The notes: a model not told the origin generated them from the sequence alone. A DNA stretch of 64,000 nt from Paenibacillus polysaccharolyticus (GCF_900102085.1 NZ_FMVM01000013.1:124001-188000), one strand, 5' to 3'. Shown: positions 46,495-55,935, numbered from the stretch's first letter. Made by a program: numbers and translations.

Positions 46495-47322
46495 ATGGAA
46501 GAACGTCACTTAAGAAATGATTTGAATGTCACAGGCTCTCGCAAAACAACAGGCGGTTCTTATCACCGAGTGAATATTGACGGTATGGCTAAACTGGATG
46601 GTGATCTGGATTGTTCCTCCCTAAGCGTTAACGGGACGCTGAAAATCTACGGTTCCCTCGTCTCCGAGAGCACAACGATCAACGGAATGGCCAAAGTGGA
46701 GGGAGAACTGCGGACCCAATCTCTAGATGTCAATGGAACATTGGGAGTTCATGGTGCAGCGCGTGCCGAGAGTACGATGGTTAACGGAATGTGTACCATT
46801 AATGGTCCATTGGTCAGCAATCGGGTACGTGTGGATGGCATGACCACGATTAATGGAGACTTATCTACGCCTGAGTTTACTGTGAACGGAAAGTGTAATG
46901 TGCGCGGTAGAGTGGACAGTGAGCGTATTGATATCGGTGGTATGGCGACGATTGATGGAGATGTGCAGGGTGAAGTGATCAACGTTCAGGGCAATATTAA
47001 AGTGGGCGGACTACTTAATGCGGACAGTGTGGAGATTCGTTTATACACGTCCTCTTCAGCAAGAGAAGTAGGCGGTGAGCGTATCGATATTCGGCGCAAG
47101 GAACGCAGCGGATTATGGAAAGCGCTCGGATTGGGCGGTGCGCCATCCTTCAGGGCTCAATTGATCGAGGGCGATGAGATTGTACTGGAAGATACCGAAG
47201 CGGATACGGTTCGAGGGAGTCGAGTCCATATTGGGCGCGGCTGTAATATCCGGTTTGTGGAGTACTCTGGCGAACTATCCGTTGATCCGGAAGCGAAGGT
47301 GGGCAACAGCGAGCGAATTTAG
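46495..47322 (+). CDS. Bactofilin, polymer-forming cytoskeletal protein
   Basis: 275 aa. Repeated short beta-strand units (INGMAKVEGEL, VNGTLGVHGAA, VDGMTTINGDL, IGGMATIDGDV) predict a bactofilin beta-helix that polymerises without nucleotides, here in an unusually long, double-length form. The last 90 residues (RRKERSGLWKALGLGG, then IGRGCNIRFVEYSGEL) form a distinct tail. The B. subtilis relatives YhbE and YhbF assist flagellar hook and rod assembly, which may link it to the motility genes here (inference). Confidence 0.85.
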   Translation: MEERHLRNDLNVTGSRKTTGGSYHRVNIDGMAKLDGDLDCSSLSVNGTLKIYGSLVSESTTINGMAKVEGELRTQSLDVNGTLGVHGAARAESTMVNGMCTINGPLVSNRVRVDGMTTINGDLSTPEFTVNGKCNVRGRVDSERIDIGGMATIDGDVQGEVINVQGNIKVGGLLNADSVEIRLYTSSSAREVGGERIDIRRKERSGLWKALGLGGAPSFRAQLIEGDEIVLEDTEADTVRGSRVHIGRGCNIRFVEYSGELSVDPEAKVGNSERI

Positions 47323-47410
47323 CCAAGAGGCAAGATGCAAGAGACGGCTCGTATAATCTTATAAAAGTAGAACTTATGGTTATCCCCCCAAGGTAGAAGG
47401 TTTTGCCATA

Positions 47411-47438
47411 AAGCAATCGGTCCTTGGACTGATTGCTT
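47411..47438 (+). terminator. Terminator-like hairpin after the bactofilin gene
   Basis: AAGCAATCGGTCC pairs with GGACTGATTGCTT; the T-rich stretch GTTACTTCTTTT after it is imperfect. Confidence 0.6.
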
Positions 47439-47504
47439 GTTACTTCTTTTCGGATATACTAATGCAGTCATATGAATAGAACGGGAATGGAGAGATTAAC
47501 AACA

Positions 47505-49067
47505 ATGGCTGCGCGTAACAATAAAATTGGATTTGTGCTGGCAGGTTTGCTGCTCAGCATCTTAATGGCCTCTATGGATAATACCATTGTGGCTACGGCC
47601 ATGGGGGATATTGTGGGTAAGCTCGGCGGGCTCGACAAGTTCGTCTGGGTAACTTCTGCCTACATGGTGGCTGAGATGGCAGGTATGCCGATTTTCGGTA
47701 AACTGTCGGATATGTATGGACGTAAAAAGTTTTTTGTCTTCGGGATCATCGTATTTATGCTTGGCTCCGCTTTGTGTGGAACTGCGACATCCATCGTGGA
47801 ACTGACGATGTACAGAGCAATTCAAGGGATTGGTGCAGGAGCACTGGTGCCGATTGCGTTCACGATTATGTTTGATGTCGTTGCGCCTGAATCGCGGGGG
47901 AAGCTGGGTGGTCTGTTTGGGGCAGTGTTCGGTCTTTCGAGTGTATTCGGGCCGCTTCTAGGTGCGTACATTACAGAGTATGCCACATGGGAATGGGTGT
48001 TTTACATCAATCTGCCGCTCGGTTTGATTGCATTTCTGTTTATCGCATTTTTCTATAAGGAATCTCACCAGCATCAGTCACAGCAGATTGACTGGCTGGG
48101 TGCCATTACACTTATCGGTGCTGTGGTTTGCCTGATCTTTGCGCTGGAGCTGGGTGGCAAGACGTTTGCTTGGGACTCTGCACAGATCTTGGGGCTGTTT
48201 GCCGGATTTATCGTGCTGGCGTTGATTTTCTTGTATGCAGAAACGAAGGCCAAAGAGCCAATTATTTCATTCGGTATGTTCCGCAAGCGGGTGTACTGGT
48301 CAAGTAACGTCATTGCCATGTTCAGTGGCGCTGCGTTTATTACGGCATCGGTATATATCCCGATTTTCATCCAGGGCGTACTCGGTGGTAAAGCAACCAA
48401 CTCGGGTCTTGTCCTTCTGCCTATGATGCTGGGTTCCGTCGTGACGGCTTCTATGGGCGGTGTGCTCATGACCAAAACGAAATACCGCAATATTATGATT
48501 CCAACGCTGGCATTGCTTGTAGTGGGTCTGGGGTTGCTCACGACATTGGATGAAGGTTCATCCCTATGGACAATTCGGGTATACATGGTCATGATTGGCC
48601 TTGGTGTCGGTGCATCCTTCTCTGTACTTAGTAATGCAGCTATGAATGCCTTCGAACCGCAAAGACGCGGTGCTGCCAGTTCAACGCTGAACTTTCTGCG
48701 TTCCTTGGGCATGACGATGGGCATCACGATCTTTGGCATTGTACAGAGTCAAGTGTTTACGCGCAAAATGACAGACAGCATGGCTGGTGCCGCTGGAGAA
48801 GCTGGTGCAACGGCTGGAGCACCTGCAGGTGGTCTGCCTGCCGGGATGGATCTGACCGATCCGCATGCACTGTTATCACCGGAGCTACGTCAAGGGATTC
48901 CTCCACAGGTGCTGGATTCCATCACACATGCGTTATCCTCTTCCATTGTACAGCTGTTTGCCTGGGCGGTTATTCCAGCAGCCCTCGCTTTGATCGCTTC
49001 CTTCTTCATGGGGAAAGAGAAGATGGTTGTAGGAGAAGAGCAACACGAGTATACAGGTGGTCACTAA
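47505..49067 (+). CDS. DHA2-type MFS multidrug exporter (EmrB/QacA family)
   Basis: 520-aa, 14-helix proton-driven exporter. Motif A-like GKLSDMYGRKKFFV, motif C-like GLFGAVFGLSSVFGPLLGAY, and MDNTIVATA at the start are family hallmarks. A hydrophilic alanine/glycine-rich insert (GAAGEAGATAGAPAGGLPAG) lies before the last helices. Substrate unknown. ATG 47505 is chosen after GGAGAG. No regulator gene is adjacent, and a strong terminator follows. Confidence 0.9.
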   Translation: MAARNNKIGFVLAGLLLSILMASMDNTIVATAMGDIVGKLGGLDKFVWVTSAYMVAEMAGMPIFGKLSDMYGRKKFFVFGIIVFMLGSALCGTATSIVELTMYRAIQGIGAGALVPIAFTIMFDVVAPESRGKLGGLFGAVFGLSSVFGPLLGAYITEYATWEWVFYINLPLGLIAFLFIAFFYKESHQHQSQQIDWLGAITLIGAVVCLIFALELGGKTFAWDSAQILGLFAGFIVLALIFLYAETKAKEPIISFGMFRKRVYWSSNVIAMFSGAAFITASVYIPIFIQGVLGGKATNSGLVLLPMMLGSVVTASMGGVLMTKTKYRNIMIPTLALLVVGLGLLTTLDEGSSLWTIRVYMVMIGLGVGASFSVLSNAAMNAFEPQRRGAASSTLNFLRSLGMTMGITIFGIVQSQVFTRKMTDSMAGAAGEAGATAGAPAGGLPAGMDLTDPHALLSPELRQGIPPQVLDSITHALSSSIVQLFAWAVIPAALALIASFFMGKEKMVVGEEQHEYTGGH

Positions 49068-49207
49068 AGCAGAGGAGAGCGAAGCCAAGCCATGATTAAA
49101 CCGCTTTATTTCAACCAGTGACCTAGTATCAGTCTTAAGTTATAACTCCATGTAATTTAAGCGAACACAGACTATGATTATAGAGGGTTTCATCAAATCA
49201 TGAACTT

Positions 49208-49255
49208 AAGCACAAGTCTCATATCCCATATTGGGGTATGAGACTTGTGCTTTTT
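49208..49255 (+). terminator. Terminator of the MFS gene
   Basis: AAGCACAAGTCTCATA pairs perfectly with TATGAGACTTGTGCTT around a CCC/GGG top, with five T after it. The sequence between the MFS stop and this hairpin holds nothing else. Confidence 0.95.
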
Positions 49256-49329
49256 GCTTCTACACTTCATTCTTTAGAGGGTTTTTAAGACTTATATTTG
49301 CCTACTTCAATATATAGGTTGAACTTTCA

Positions 49330-49480
49330 TTTACACAATAACGGAGAGGACAGAAAAAACCTGAAGAAGCGAAGCGCTCGCCTTTATCCCCGGATTTTCC
49401 CCTCTGGAAAAGGGAATCCAAAAAATCCGGGGATAACAGCGATCGGAAGGTTATTCTGTCCTTGGAGTGTTCCGTGTAAA
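49330..49480 (+). repeat. Structured intergenic repeat, copy 5
   Basis: The best-paired copy. Outer TTTACAC/GTGTAAA, then AGGACAGAA/TTCTGTCCT (9 perfect pairs), AACCT/AGGTT, GCGAAGCGCTCGC against CAGCGAT, inner TTATCCCCGGATTTT/AAAATCCGGGGATAA (15 perfect pairs), apical TTCCC/GGGAA. It lies after the MFS terminator, in the convergent gap with the VanW gene. Confidence 0.88.
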
Positions 49481-49514
49481 CAACATGTATTTCAACTTAT
49501 ATTTCCACCTGAAT

Positions 49515-50948
49515 TTAAGGCTGATTCCCCTCACGAATGCCATCCTCCACCACGGAAGGTTGCTGTGGATCAGGCATGCTAATATGACCTGAGCGGGCAA
49601 TCAGACGGCTTTGTGCTTTGTAGGTGTCACGTGAGATTGTTTTGGTTTCAACGACTTTGCCATCAACTCGCTTCGTGCGTACCGTCTCAACGATGTACCC
49701 GGGCTGTCCATTCTGAAGCACTTGCTGGGCCCCTTCGGGTAACACGTTACTGGATACATACTTTACAGGTACACTGAGCGTTTCAATCGTACGAGACTCC
49801 AGCGCATAACTGACGTTCTCGGGGAATGTGCCGAAAAACTTCACCACCATGCGCCCGCCTTGCACCTTGGCATGGATCAACAGGGATTTCTCGGTGCTGT
49901 TTCGAAAACGAAAGTTAATGGCGCCCGAGGCAAAGGTGGCATCTAACCCTTTCGGTATATATTTAACAGGCAACGAGTGATTACGCCGTTCCACAATATC
50001 CAGCCCCGTTAGCAGAGCGGCATTATATACGGTGCTGGATACCTGACAGATTCCTCCGCCAATTCCGGGCATCAGCCTGCCATTCACGATGACCGGTGCT
50101 TCCCGAAAACCATATTCCTTCTCCGCTTTGCGAATCACCTTTTCATAGTCGAACACACCTCCAGGCGGCAAAATCATCCCGTTGATGGCCTGAGCCGCCG
50201 CGCTGACGTTATGTATCCGACCTTGACTACTGTTTCCCAGCCCTGTGGAAAATTGAATGATTTTTCGCTCGATGCCTTCCTGCTTTAGTGAATCGATCGT
50301 TACCTCTGGTTTCAAGGTGTATAGAGGTAAAAGAATGCGGATGGGTTCTGGTTTTACTCCATCCATCACATCGCTCAGCTCCCTGTGCAACTTGGTCTGC
50401 ATGAGGGTGCTAAGTGTTTTCCAATCAATCCGGCGCACGCTTTTCTCCGGAATGTACTGCACTTGATCATTGGCGGTGATGCGGCGGACGGCTTCGGTCG
50501 GCGTACCGAAGGTTTCTTTTTCCCAGGCAGGGCTAAGCAATTGTTGAAAGGTTTGTTCGTTGTAGTTCATATCCAAAGAGAAGGTCTGGGGAAATTGATA
50601 CCGTGCATACGCGCGTTCCCACAGGTTCCCCTCATCCAGCTGTTGTACTGCGGCCTTGAAGCTGTCTGCACTGTAACTCACTCCTAGTTCGGCGGCAGTA
50701 TGTGACATCGTTATCGGGTTTGGTTCAGTCACTTCCAGTGTGACAGGCCAGTCCTGTAATTGTTGAATGCGAGTGTGCAGTTCTGCCAGTACCTCTTTGC
50801 GATGTTTGCCATCGATGGCCCAGCCGCTAATCTGTACCCCTTTTGGCAAAGTAGGCTGGTTTACGTACATATAGAGCAATCCATAGGACGCGGAGCCGAT
50901 CAAGAGCAGGGAGAACAGGGCGATGACCGTTACATGTATTTTTTTCAT
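49515..50948 (-). CDS. VanW family protein with G5 domain
   Basis: 477 aa, membrane-anchored outside the cell: one N-terminal helix (about 5-25), a peptidoglycan-binding-like domain (about 90-220), the VanW core (MILPPGGVFDYEKVIRKAEK, GGGICQVSSTVYNAALLTGL) and a C-terminal G5 domain (VETVRTKRVDGKVVETKTIS). It resembles B. subtilis YoaR. Function is unknown; G5 domains bind N-acetylglucosamine-containing polymers. VanW here is not a sign of vancomycin resistance. Start MKKIHVTV is 9 nt after AAAAGGAG. Confidence 0.9.
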   Translation of the reverse strand: MKKIHVTVIALFSLLLIGSASYGLLYMYVNQPTLPKGVQISGWAIDGKHRKEVLAELHTRIQQLQDWPVTLEVTEPNPITMSHTAAELGVSYSADSFKAAVQQLDEGNLWERAYARYQFPQTFSLDMNYNEQTFQQLLSPAWEKETFGTPTEAVRRITANDQVQYIPEKSVRRIDWKTLSTLMQTKLHRELSDVMDGVKPEPIRILLPLYTLKPEVTIDSLKQEGIERKIIQFSTGLGNSSQGRIHNVSAAAQAINGMILPPGGVFDYEKVIRKAEKEYGFREAPVIVNGRLMPGIGGGICQVSSTVYNAALLTGLDIVERRNHSLPVKYIPKGLDATFASGAINFRFRNSTEKSLLIHAKVQGGRMVVKFFGTFPENVSYALESRTIETLSVPVKYVSSNVLPEGAQQVLQNGQPGYIVETVRTKRVDGKVVETKTISRDTYKAQSRLIARSGHISMPDPQQPSVVEDGIREGNQP

Positions 50949-51201
50949 AACCAAACGCTCCTTTTGGCTTCTGTTGTTCCGGAATTCGTAACACTCTCTA
51001 TCTATATGATCCAAGGGTGGAAAACTTTCGGGTACTCAATAGGTAACAAATTTGTTACAATAAACTTCATATGAATCCATGCTTCACCAGCAAAAGAGGG
51101 ACAGGATGGATTTTTCCTGATGAATTTCAGGTCTTTTTAAAGGAAATGCCGGGATTGTGTCGAAATCATAATGGCTAACTATGTGAGCAGGAAGTGATGA
51201 T

Positions 51202-51888
51202 GTGATAGAAATGCAGGACGTGTGGAAGACCTACGCCAATGGTACCCACGCATTACAAGGGGTGTCGGTGAAGATCGACCGCAATGAATTTGTCTATATC
51301 GTTGGTCCATCCGGTGCAGGCAAATCGACATTCATGAAATTGATGTACAGAGAAGAAGTGCCAACCAAAGGGCAAATATCCATTAACGGATTTAATATTG
51401 GCAAGTTGAAACCACGAAAAATTCCTTATGTGCGGCGTAATATCGGTGTTGTATTTCAGGATTTCCGCCTGTTACCGAAGATGACAGCATATGAGAACGT
51501 GGCATTTGCTATGGAAGTTATTGAAGCGCCGAAGCGTCACATCAAGAAAAGGGTTATGGAAGTGCTCGATCTGGTGGGATTACGCAACAAGGCCAACCGC
51601 GAACCTTCACAACTCTCCGGCGGGGAACAGCAACGGATTGCGATCGCACGGGCGATTGTCAACAATCCTTCCGTCATTATTGCGGACGAGCCTACAGGGA
51701 ATCTGGACCCGGAGACGTCATGGGGCATTATGCAACTGCTGGACGAGATCAATTTCCGGGGCACAACGATTGTAATGGCAACACACAACAAAGATATTGT
51801 TAATACGATGCGTAAACGGGTTATCGCCATTGAACGCGGACAGATTGTACGGGATCAGATGAGAGGGGAATACGGTTATGAATTTTAG
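51202..51888 (+). CDS. ftsE: FtsE, cell-division ABC ATPase
   Basis: ATPase of the FtsEX complex, which activates a cell-wall hydrolase during division or elongation. 228 aa: Walker A GPSGAGKSTFMKLMYREE (about 36-53), signature LSGGEQQRIAIARAI, Walker B VIIADEPTGNLDPETS. GTG start with a GCAGGAAG site upstream. It overlaps ftsX by 11 bp. The 253-bp gap from the VanW gene holds their divergent promoters. Confidence 0.96.
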   Translation: MIEMQDVWKTYANGTHALQGVSVKIDRNEFVYIVGPSGAGKSTFMKLMYREEVPTKGQISINGFNIGKLKPRKIPYVRRNIGVVFQDFRLLPKMTAYENVAFAMEVIEAPKRHIKKRVMEVLDLVGLRNKANREPSQLSGGEQQRIAIARAIVNNPSVIIADEPTGNLDPETSWGIMQLLDEINFRGTTIVMATHNKDIVNTMRKRVIAIERGQIVRDQMRGEYGYEF

Positions 51889-52795
51889 TACTCTCTTGCG
51901 ACATCTGCGGGAGGGCTTCAAGAACGTATTCCGCAATGGCTGGATGTCAGTGGCCTCCGTCATGTCGATTATCGTCTCTCTGTTTATTCTTGGCGTGTTT
52001 ATGTTGCTTGTGCTTAACGTGAACTCTATGGCCAATCAGGTAGACAGCCAGGTAGAGATCAGTACGTTTCTGGAGCTGAATGTGGACGAGAACCTGCGCA
52101 ATGTCATTGGTCAGGAGATCAGTGCCATGCCTGAAGTCAGCGAGATTCGAATTGTTCCGAAGGATGAAGGATTAAAAGAATTTCGTGAACGTCTAGGCGA
52201 AAATGCGGATAATGTTCTCGGTGGTTTCGATGTAGATAACAATCCATTGCCAGATACGATTGAAGTTAAAGTAATTGAACCGGAAACGGTCAATTTTGTC
52301 GCGCAGAAGATTGAAGCATTGAACGAGAAACATGCCGAGAAGCCGATCATGAAAGTGAACTACGGCAAGGAAACGGTAGATGTGTTATTCAAATTCACGA
52401 AGCTTGTTCGTAATATCGGATTTATTTTTGTCGGGGGACTGGGCCTGATGTCGATGTTCCTGATCTCGAATACGATTCGCGTAACGATTCTGGCGCGCCG
52501 CCGGGAGATTGGCATTATGAAACTGGTGGGTGCAACCAACACCTTTATCCGCTGGCCTTTCTTTATTGAAGGGGCGTTAATTGGACTAATCGGTTCCGTT
52601 ATCACGGTCGCGGTTCTGTTCTTCGGATACAGTCAACTGATGTCAACGATTGGTCAGGATGTCTTCATGCAGATGCTGAATCTAATTCCACTCAGCGAAA
52701 TCTGGCCACTGATGGGAACGTTACTGATTGGGCTTGGTGTGCTCGTAGGCATTTTGGGCAGTACACTGTCCATTCGCAAGTCGCTCAAAGTGTAG
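51878..52795 (+). CDS. ftsX: FtsX, cell-division ABC transmembrane protein
   Basis: 305 aa, four membrane helices (about 25-45, 175-200, 225-250, 270-295) and an extracellular loop after the first helix (about 50-170) that contacts the wall hydrolase. Family motifs: REGFKNVFRNGWMSVASVMS at the start and LARRREIGIMKLVGATNTFI. It starts inside ftsE. The next gene is a likely direct partner. Confidence 0.96.
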   Translation: MNFSTLLRHLREGFKNVFRNGWMSVASVMSIIVSLFILGVFMLLVLNVNSMANQVDSQVEISTFLELNVDENLRNVIGQEISAMPEVSEIRIVPKDEGLKEFRERLGENADNVLGGFDVDNNPLPDTIEVKVIEPETVNFVAQKIEALNEKHAEKPIMKVNYGKETVDVLFKFTKLVRNIGFIFVGGLGLMSMFLISNTIRVTILARRREIGIMKLVGATNTFIRWPFFIEGALIGLIGSVITVAVLFFGYSQLMSTIGQDVFMQMLNLIPLSEIWPLMGTLLIGLGVLVGILGSTLSIRKSLKV

Positions 52796-52958
52796 AAAAT
52801 GTCGAAAAGAATGGAAAAACAGGTTCATTATTGAACGCTGTTTGACGATATGTAGAAAAGACGCAACTGTTGTTTTGATGAAAGAAAGCAAAGAACATGC
52901 TGTTCACCACCTGTGCAGGTTGCTTTCTTGTGAATTCATAGGATGGGGGATCATCATT

Positions 52959-54239
52959 TTGAAAAAAACCGCTTCGCTGCTGGCCTTTATGTTACTGGCC
53001 GGTATGACGTTTCAACCTTCTGACGGATATGCCAAGAATAGCATCAGCGATATTGATCAACAGATTCAGCAACTGGAGAGCAAGGCGGCTTCCGCCAAGC
53101 AGGAGCAAAAAAAGGCTGCGGCCAATAAACAGGAAGCGCAACATTACAAGAACAAAACCAATGCTTACCTTAAGGTTGTCTTGGAACAGATCAATGTCGT
53201 TAGTGATGAGCTGGCCAGTGTATCGTTGCAGATTGAAAATACGGAGGAAGATCTTCGTACAACGAAAAAAGATCTGCAAGCAGCAGAAGACCGGATCGTC
53301 GCAAGAGAAAAACTGCTAGAGTCACGTGTACGCCTGATGTATACGGATGGGGCAGTATCCTACCTTGATGTCCTTTTATCTTCCACCAGCTTTACCGATT
53401 TTCTGACCCGTGCGGACTCGCTTAAAACGATTGTGGATCAGGATCAGCATCTCTTGGATGAACATAAAAAGGACAAGCAACTTGTGGTAGAGAAAAAGGC
53501 AGATTTGGACCGACAATATGCGGAGGCCAAAAGCCTGTATTCACAGAAGAAACAGCGCAAGTCGCAGCTGAACGATAAAGAGAAAGAAAAGCAGGTGCTC
53601 CTGGCTTCATATGATGCTAAAATTGAACAATCCGAAGAGTTGACGGCTGAGCAGGAAGCTGTGTTGATGCAGATTGCTGGCAAACGCTCAGCTCTGTTAC
53701 AGGAGAAAAATAAATTGCGTGAGCAACAGGCCGCAGCTGCAGCCAAAGCTCGGGCCCAAGCTGCGGCACGTGCCAAAGCAGCAGCCAAGGCGCCAACACG
53801 TGTAAGTTCAAGCGGCAACAGTGAGGTAACTTATTCGTCAGGTAGCGGTATTTTTGCAAGACCGGTGTCTGGTGGACGCATTTCTTCACCGTTCGGTCCG
53901 CGAATTCACCCGATTACAGGGGAAGTAGGCAAACTGCATGCAGGTGTCGATTTTGCCGTTCCAGTAGGCACATCCGTTCATGCGGCTTCCGGCGGGATTG
54001 TCATTATGGCTGAATGGTATAGTGGCTATGGCTACACGGTTATTATTGATCATGGCGGAGGTCTGTGGTCATTGTACGGCCATTTGCGTGAAGGTGGATT
54101 CAAGGTCAGCAAGGGAGATACGGTAAATAAAGGCGATACGATTGCCGAGTCTGGCAATACAGGGAACTCAACTGGGCCTCACTTGCACTTTGAAGTGCGT
54201 GATAATGGAACAGCTGTGAATCCGATGAACTATTTGTAG
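52959..54239 (+). CDS. Secreted coiled-coil M23 peptidase (murein hydrolase/activator)
   Basis: 426 aa: signal peptide MKKTASLLAFMLLAGMTFQP with probable cleavage after DGYA, then a long coiled coil (about 30-250), an alanine/lysine-rich linker (KARAQAAARAKAAAKAP), and a C-terminal M23 domain with KLHAGVDFAVPVGTS and GPHLHFEVRDNG. The zinc ligands (H, D, HxH) look intact, so it may be an active endopeptidase rather than only an EnvC-like activator. It is adjacent to ftsEX, suggesting control through FtsX. TTG 52959 is chosen, 8 nt after GGGGGA; the upstream frame lacks a signal peptide. Confidence 0.9.
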   Translation: MKKTASLLAFMLLAGMTFQPSDGYAKNSISDIDQQIQQLESKAASAKQEQKKAAANKQEAQHYKNKTNAYLKVVLEQINVVSDELASVSLQIENTEEDLRTTKKDLQAAEDRIVAREKLLESRVRLMYTDGAVSYLDVLLSSTSFTDFLTRADSLKTIVDQDQHLLDEHKKDKQLVVEKKADLDRQYAEAKSLYSQKKQRKSQLNDKEKEKQVLLASYDAKIEQSEELTAEQEAVLMQIAGKRSALLQEKNKLREQQAAAAAKARAQAAARAKAAAKAPTRVSSSGNSEVTYSSGSGIFARPVSGGRISSPFGPRIHPITGEVGKLHAGVDFAVPVGTSVHAASGGIVIMAEWYSGYGYTVIIDHGGGLWSLYGHLREGGFKVSKGDTVNKGDTIAESGNTGNSTGPHLHFEVRDNGTAVNPMNYL

Positions 54240-54398
54240 ATTGTCTGATTTAATGCGTTGCAACTTATATAGTTTAAACTTCGAATGGAAAAATCATAAT
54301 CCGTACAAGCTAGACATATACTAAGCTGGCATGTTCAGGGAATGATTCGGGGCATTCCGAATCGGATGCGCTTCAAAACTAAAGGCGGTGACAAACGG

Positions 54399-55871
54399 AT
54401 GATGAAAAAAAGATCGGCGCTGCTGTTCGTTATTTTGGGACTGCTTGGCGGGAGTCTGTTAACCATCGTGTTAATGACTTACCCGGGCATTACAAGCCAG
54501 GTAAAACCCGGCGAAGGACTGCTGGCAAGTGTAACCGGCAGCTCGCAGCAGAAAAACGATTTAAAGAAGATTGAAACCGCAATGGATTTGATCTCCAGTA
54601 ACTATTATAAAGATGTCGACCGTACCAAGTTGATTGATGGTGCGATTAACGGCATGATGGAATCTCTCGGTGATCCCTACTCCAACTATATGGGACAGGA
54701 AACAGCTGCCCAGTTTGAAGAGTCTATCGAAGGTTCATTTACCGGTATTGGTGCAGAGGTTTCCTCGCAAGACGGTAATGTCGTTGTCGTTTCCCCAATC
54801 AAAGGCTCACCTGCTGAAAAAGCAGGTATCCGTGCGAAAGACATCATTATGTCCGTTAACGGCGAATCGCTTCAAGGACTTGAGCTCAACAAAGCGGTTA
54901 ACAAGATTAGAGGTCCAAAGGGTAGCGAAGCCAAAGTACAGGTGAAACGTGCGGGATCGACAGAGCCGATTGAATTCACGATTGTTCGTGATGATATTGA
55001 TCTGGAAACCGTCTATGCACATATGGAAGATGGCGGTATTGGTGTCATAAACATTACGCAGTTCTCACTGAATACAGGTGAACGCTTTAAGGAAGAACTT
55101 GCTAAGCTGGAGAAGCAAAATATGAAAGGCCTGATTATCGATGTACGGAATGACCCGGGCGGTGTACTACAAGTCGTTATCGATATAGCAGAACAGTTTG
55201 TACCGAAAGGTAAAGTCATCGTTCAGGTTGAAGATAAAAATGGCAAGAAGGAACAAAGTAAATCGAATGGATCAGCCAAACCTTATCCTATTACCGTCTT
55301 GATGAACAAAGGTAGCGCGAGTGCTTCCGAAATCCTGGCAGGAGCTTTGCAACAATCTGCTGGTGCTACACTCGTGGGTGAGAATTCATTTGGTAAAGGA
55401 ACCGTACAGACCAGCTATGATAAACAGATGGGCGACGGTAGCCTGCTGAAGATTACGATCGCCAAGTGGCTGACACCAAACGGTACCTGGATTCATGAAA
55501 AAGGCATCAAACCGGATATTGCAGTGAACCAGCCAGACTATTTCTCGGTTGCGCCGATTAATAAAGAGAAGTTGCCACTGAAATATGACAGCAATAGCAT
55601 GGATGTGAAGAGTGCGCAGACGATGCTGAGAGGACTTGACTTCAAGCCGGATCGTGTAGACGGATACTACGACCAGAAGACCGAAGAAGCCGTCAAGGCG
55701 TTCCAGAAGAAAAAAGGCATTCAGATTACTGGCCAAATCGATGAGAAAACGGCAGAGTCTCTGGAAGCATCTCTGATTGAACGTATTGCCAATCCTCAAT
55801 ATGATGCACAGCTGAAACGCGCGATCGAAAATGTCTCAAAGGATATTTCGTCCGCTGTGTCGAAGCCATAA
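54399..55871 (+). CDS. ctpB: S41 carboxy-terminal processing protease (CtpB-like)
   Basis: 490 aa, membrane-anchored by one N-terminal helix. PDZ domain (about 100-180: GSPAEKAGIRAKDIIMSVNG), S41 catalytic domain with serine in MNKGSASASEIL and lysine in NSFGKGTVQTS, and a C-terminal peptidoglycan-binding repeat (about 410-465: DGYYDQKTEEAVKAFQKKKG). In B. subtilis CtpB cleaves SpoIVFA and so links forespore to mother cell. The order ftsE-ftsX-ctpB-minJ is retained. ATG 54399 follows AAAGGCGGTG. Confidence 0.92.
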   Translation: MMKKRSALLFVILGLLGGSLLTIVLMTYPGITSQVKPGEGLLASVTGSSQQKNDLKKIETAMDLISSNYYKDVDRTKLIDGAINGMMESLGDPYSNYMGQETAAQFEESIEGSFTGIGAEVSSQDGNVVVVSPIKGSPAEKAGIRAKDIIMSVNGESLQGLELNKAVNKIRGPKGSEAKVQVKRAGSTEPIEFTIVRDDIDLETVYAHMEDGGIGVINITQFSLNTGERFKEELAKLEKQNMKGLIIDVRNDPGGVLQVVIDIAEQFVPKGKVIVQVEDKNGKKEQSKSNGSAKPYPITVLMNKGSASASEILAGALQQSAGATLVGENSFGKGTVQTSYDKQMGDGSLLKITIAKWLTPNGTWIHEKGIKPDIAVNQPDYFSVAPINKEKLPLKYDSNSMDVKSAQTMLRGLDFKPDRVDGYYDQKTEEAVKAFQKKKGIQITGQIDEKTAESLEASLIERIANPQYDAQLKRAIENVSKDISSAVSKP

Positions 55872-55900
55872 AGAAGGCTGATTTTCAGCCTTCTTTTTTT
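55871..55900 (+). terminator. ctpB terminator
   Basis: AAGAAGGCTGA and TCAGCCTTCTT form a perfect 11-pair stem with a three-base loop and a long T run. minJ then starts about 36 bp further. Confidence 0.92.
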
Positions 55901-55935
55901 CTGAACCGGCTGAAGGAGAGGAGTGAAATGCTACA

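Noticed and set aside
49298-49582. 94-codon open frame across repeat copy 5
   Set aside because: Runs through the hairpin element and into the VanW gene on the other strand; no ribosome site.
49515-50948. Vancomycin resistance gene
   Set aside because: VanW-domain proteins with G5 domains are widespread in Firmicutes; no vanH, vanA or vanX is nearby.
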